DNA of 64,000 nt, taken from positions 44,036,520-44,100,519 of the forward strand of contig NC_135505.1 of the NCBI RefSeq assembly GCF_052857255.1. Direction: 5' to 3'. Every line of letters starts with the position of its first letter. Position 1 is the first letter of the stretch. The notes under the pieces are model-generated. The model was not told the DNA's origin. It ran no database searches and saw only the letters and a program-made list of their open reading frames with translations. Source of the stretch: Amblyomma americanum. Taxonomy: Eukaryota; Arthropoda; Arachnida; Ixodida; Ixodidae. Shown in pieces: positions 63,607-64,000 of the stretch. The translations under genes and the position numbers were made by a program.

Positions 63607-64000
63607 AAGAAAATCAGTGTTGTAGATAGAAACTCCGTGTTGGAGAAACTCCGTGTTGAAGAAAATCAGTGTTGGAGAAACTCTGTGTTGGAGAAACTGC
63701 GTGTTGTAGAAAATCCGTGTTGTACAAACTCCGTGTTGGAGAAACTCCCTGTCGGAGAAACTCCGCGTTGGTGAAACTTCTTGTTGGTGAAACTCCTTGT
63801 TGGAGATACTCCGTGTTGGAGAAACTCCGTGTTGGAGAAAATTTGTGTTGGAGAAACTGTGTTGGGGAAACTCCGTGTTGTAGAAACTCCGTAATAGAGA
63901 AACTCTGTGTTGGAGAAACTCCGTGTTGGGGAAACTCCGTGTTGGAGAAACTCCGTGTTTCGGAAACTCCATGTCGGAGAAACTCGGTGTTCGAGAATCT

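Larger units (their letters stand above)
1083..63641 (+). repeat. Recurrent 20-bp variant unit (gtagatagaaactccgtgtt), 33 copies
   Basis: This unit has four extra bases (gata/taga) compared with the consensus and so shifts the 16-bp phase. Copies start at 1083, 1695, 4674, 6306, 6918, 8921, 10218, 13209, 14856, 15468, 18459, 19167, 20830, 21442, 23413, 24710, 27717, 29364, 30024, 33334, 34969, 35597, 39340, 39968, 43102, 45502, 47149, 47761, 50674, 53309, 57228, 60886 and 63622. In the early HOR they come in pairs 612 bp apart (1083/1695, 6306/6918, 14856/15468, 20830/21442, 47149/47761), or 628 or 660 bp where units were gained. A third sits late in the HOR. They are good landmarks for aligning HOR copies. 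Confidence 0.9.
1..64000 (+). repeat. 16-bp tandem satellite array filling the whole window
   Basis: Every part of the window reads as copies of a 16-bp monomer, consensus gagaaactccgtgttg, in one orientation with no inversions seen. Most units carry zero to three substitutions. The recurrent ones are GAG to TAG (ttgtagaaac), GAG to GGG (ttggggaaac), GAG to GAT (ggataaac), CCG to TCG, CTG, CCA or CCT, and GTG to TTT (ccgttttgg). A minority of units are 14, 15, 17 or 20 bp long. The consensus is 50% G+C and has one CpG per unit. The array continues past both ends. I see no unique spacer, transposon remnant, tRNA, rRNA or gene anywhere, so this entry also accounts for every gene-free stretch. 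Satellites of this size are typical of eukaryotic heterochromatin; the species and chromosomal position are unknown. The family name, if any, is not known to me. Confidence 0.98.
46125..64000 (+). repeat. Rearranged region i: shortened HOR modules without further HOR start landmarks
   Basis: After 46125 the gctggagtaac landmark does not recur in the remaining 17.9 kb. The region is a mosaic of HOR parts joined at monomer boundaries. The early HOR runs to about 47850 and jumps to gtaatggag. Near 48840 the gttgatgaaac part is skipped. Near 49665 the late gtatttcgga segment jumps to the gtgtgggagaaac/gtaatggag part. A further jump near 50545 leads back to gtctgagaatc. Similar jumps recur at about 53206, 56090, 57090, 61370, 61500, 61975, 63090 and 63600. 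cttattgg landmarks lie at 48893, 52652, 55287, 59873 and 62289. No insertion of other sequence was seen. Confidence 0.78.

Noticed and set aside
1..64000. CRISPR array
   Set aside because: Repeats are directly adjacent 16-bp units with no spacers, no leader and no cas genes.
1..64000. Telomeric repeat or simple microsatellite
   Set aside because: The 16-bp unit contains no TTAGGG-like or TG-rich telomere motif and is too long for a microsatellite.
1..64000. Bacterial or phage origin of the sequence
   Set aside because: There is no gene, ribosome-binding site or operon in 64 kb. Such a long satellite is expected in eukaryotic heterochromatin.

Overview
The whole 64 kb window is one uninterrupted tandem array of a 16-bp satellite monomer, consensus gagaaactccgtgttg read on the + strand, about 4,000 units. 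I found no stretch of unique sequence, no gene, no RNA gene, no transposon and no promoter. The array runs off both ends of the window. A 64 kb gene-free satellite of this kind points to heterochromatin of a eukaryote (pericentromeric, subtelomeric, sex-chromosome or B-chromosome DNA are all possible), assembled from long reads. Many variant monomers look like CpG decay (CG to TG or CA), which would fit a methylating host such as a vertebrate or plant, but the species cannot be named from this sequence.

The many long open frames on both strands are a by-product of the monomer. Sixteen bases is not a multiple of three, so three monomers (48 nt) cycle through all frames, and the consensus has no stop codon in any of the six. 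Every frame therefore reads a 16-residue repeat (EKLRVGETPCWRNSVL on +, QHGVSPTRSFSNTEFL on -). Minus-strand frames are longer (up to 1,033 codons) because the commonest variant, GAG to TAG, makes a stop only on the + strand.

The array has structure above the monomer. Landmark variant monomers recur in a fixed order and define a higher-order repeat (HOR) of about 5.2 kb, roughly 320 monomers; the cleanest copy is 13848-19003. Inside it are older sub-repeats: paired 20-bp units about 612 bp apart, and a 655-bp paralogous segment. Left part (1-33959): full, expanded (about 8.55 kb) and truncated (786 bp) HOR copies, including a near-identical 11.8-kb block present twice, 14.49 kb apart. Middle (33960-46124): shortened HORs, with blocks copied at offsets of 4.37-4.50, 6.02 and 2.4 kb. 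Right part (46125-64000): rearranged, truncated HORs that share the same fusion junctions, including a direct tandem duplication of a 2,635-bp unit.

The interest lies in the array's genealogy (nested unequal exchange, shared junctions, one cluster of single-base indels that may be an assembly-quality problem), not in a gene system. I saw no evidence of a new biological system encoded here.
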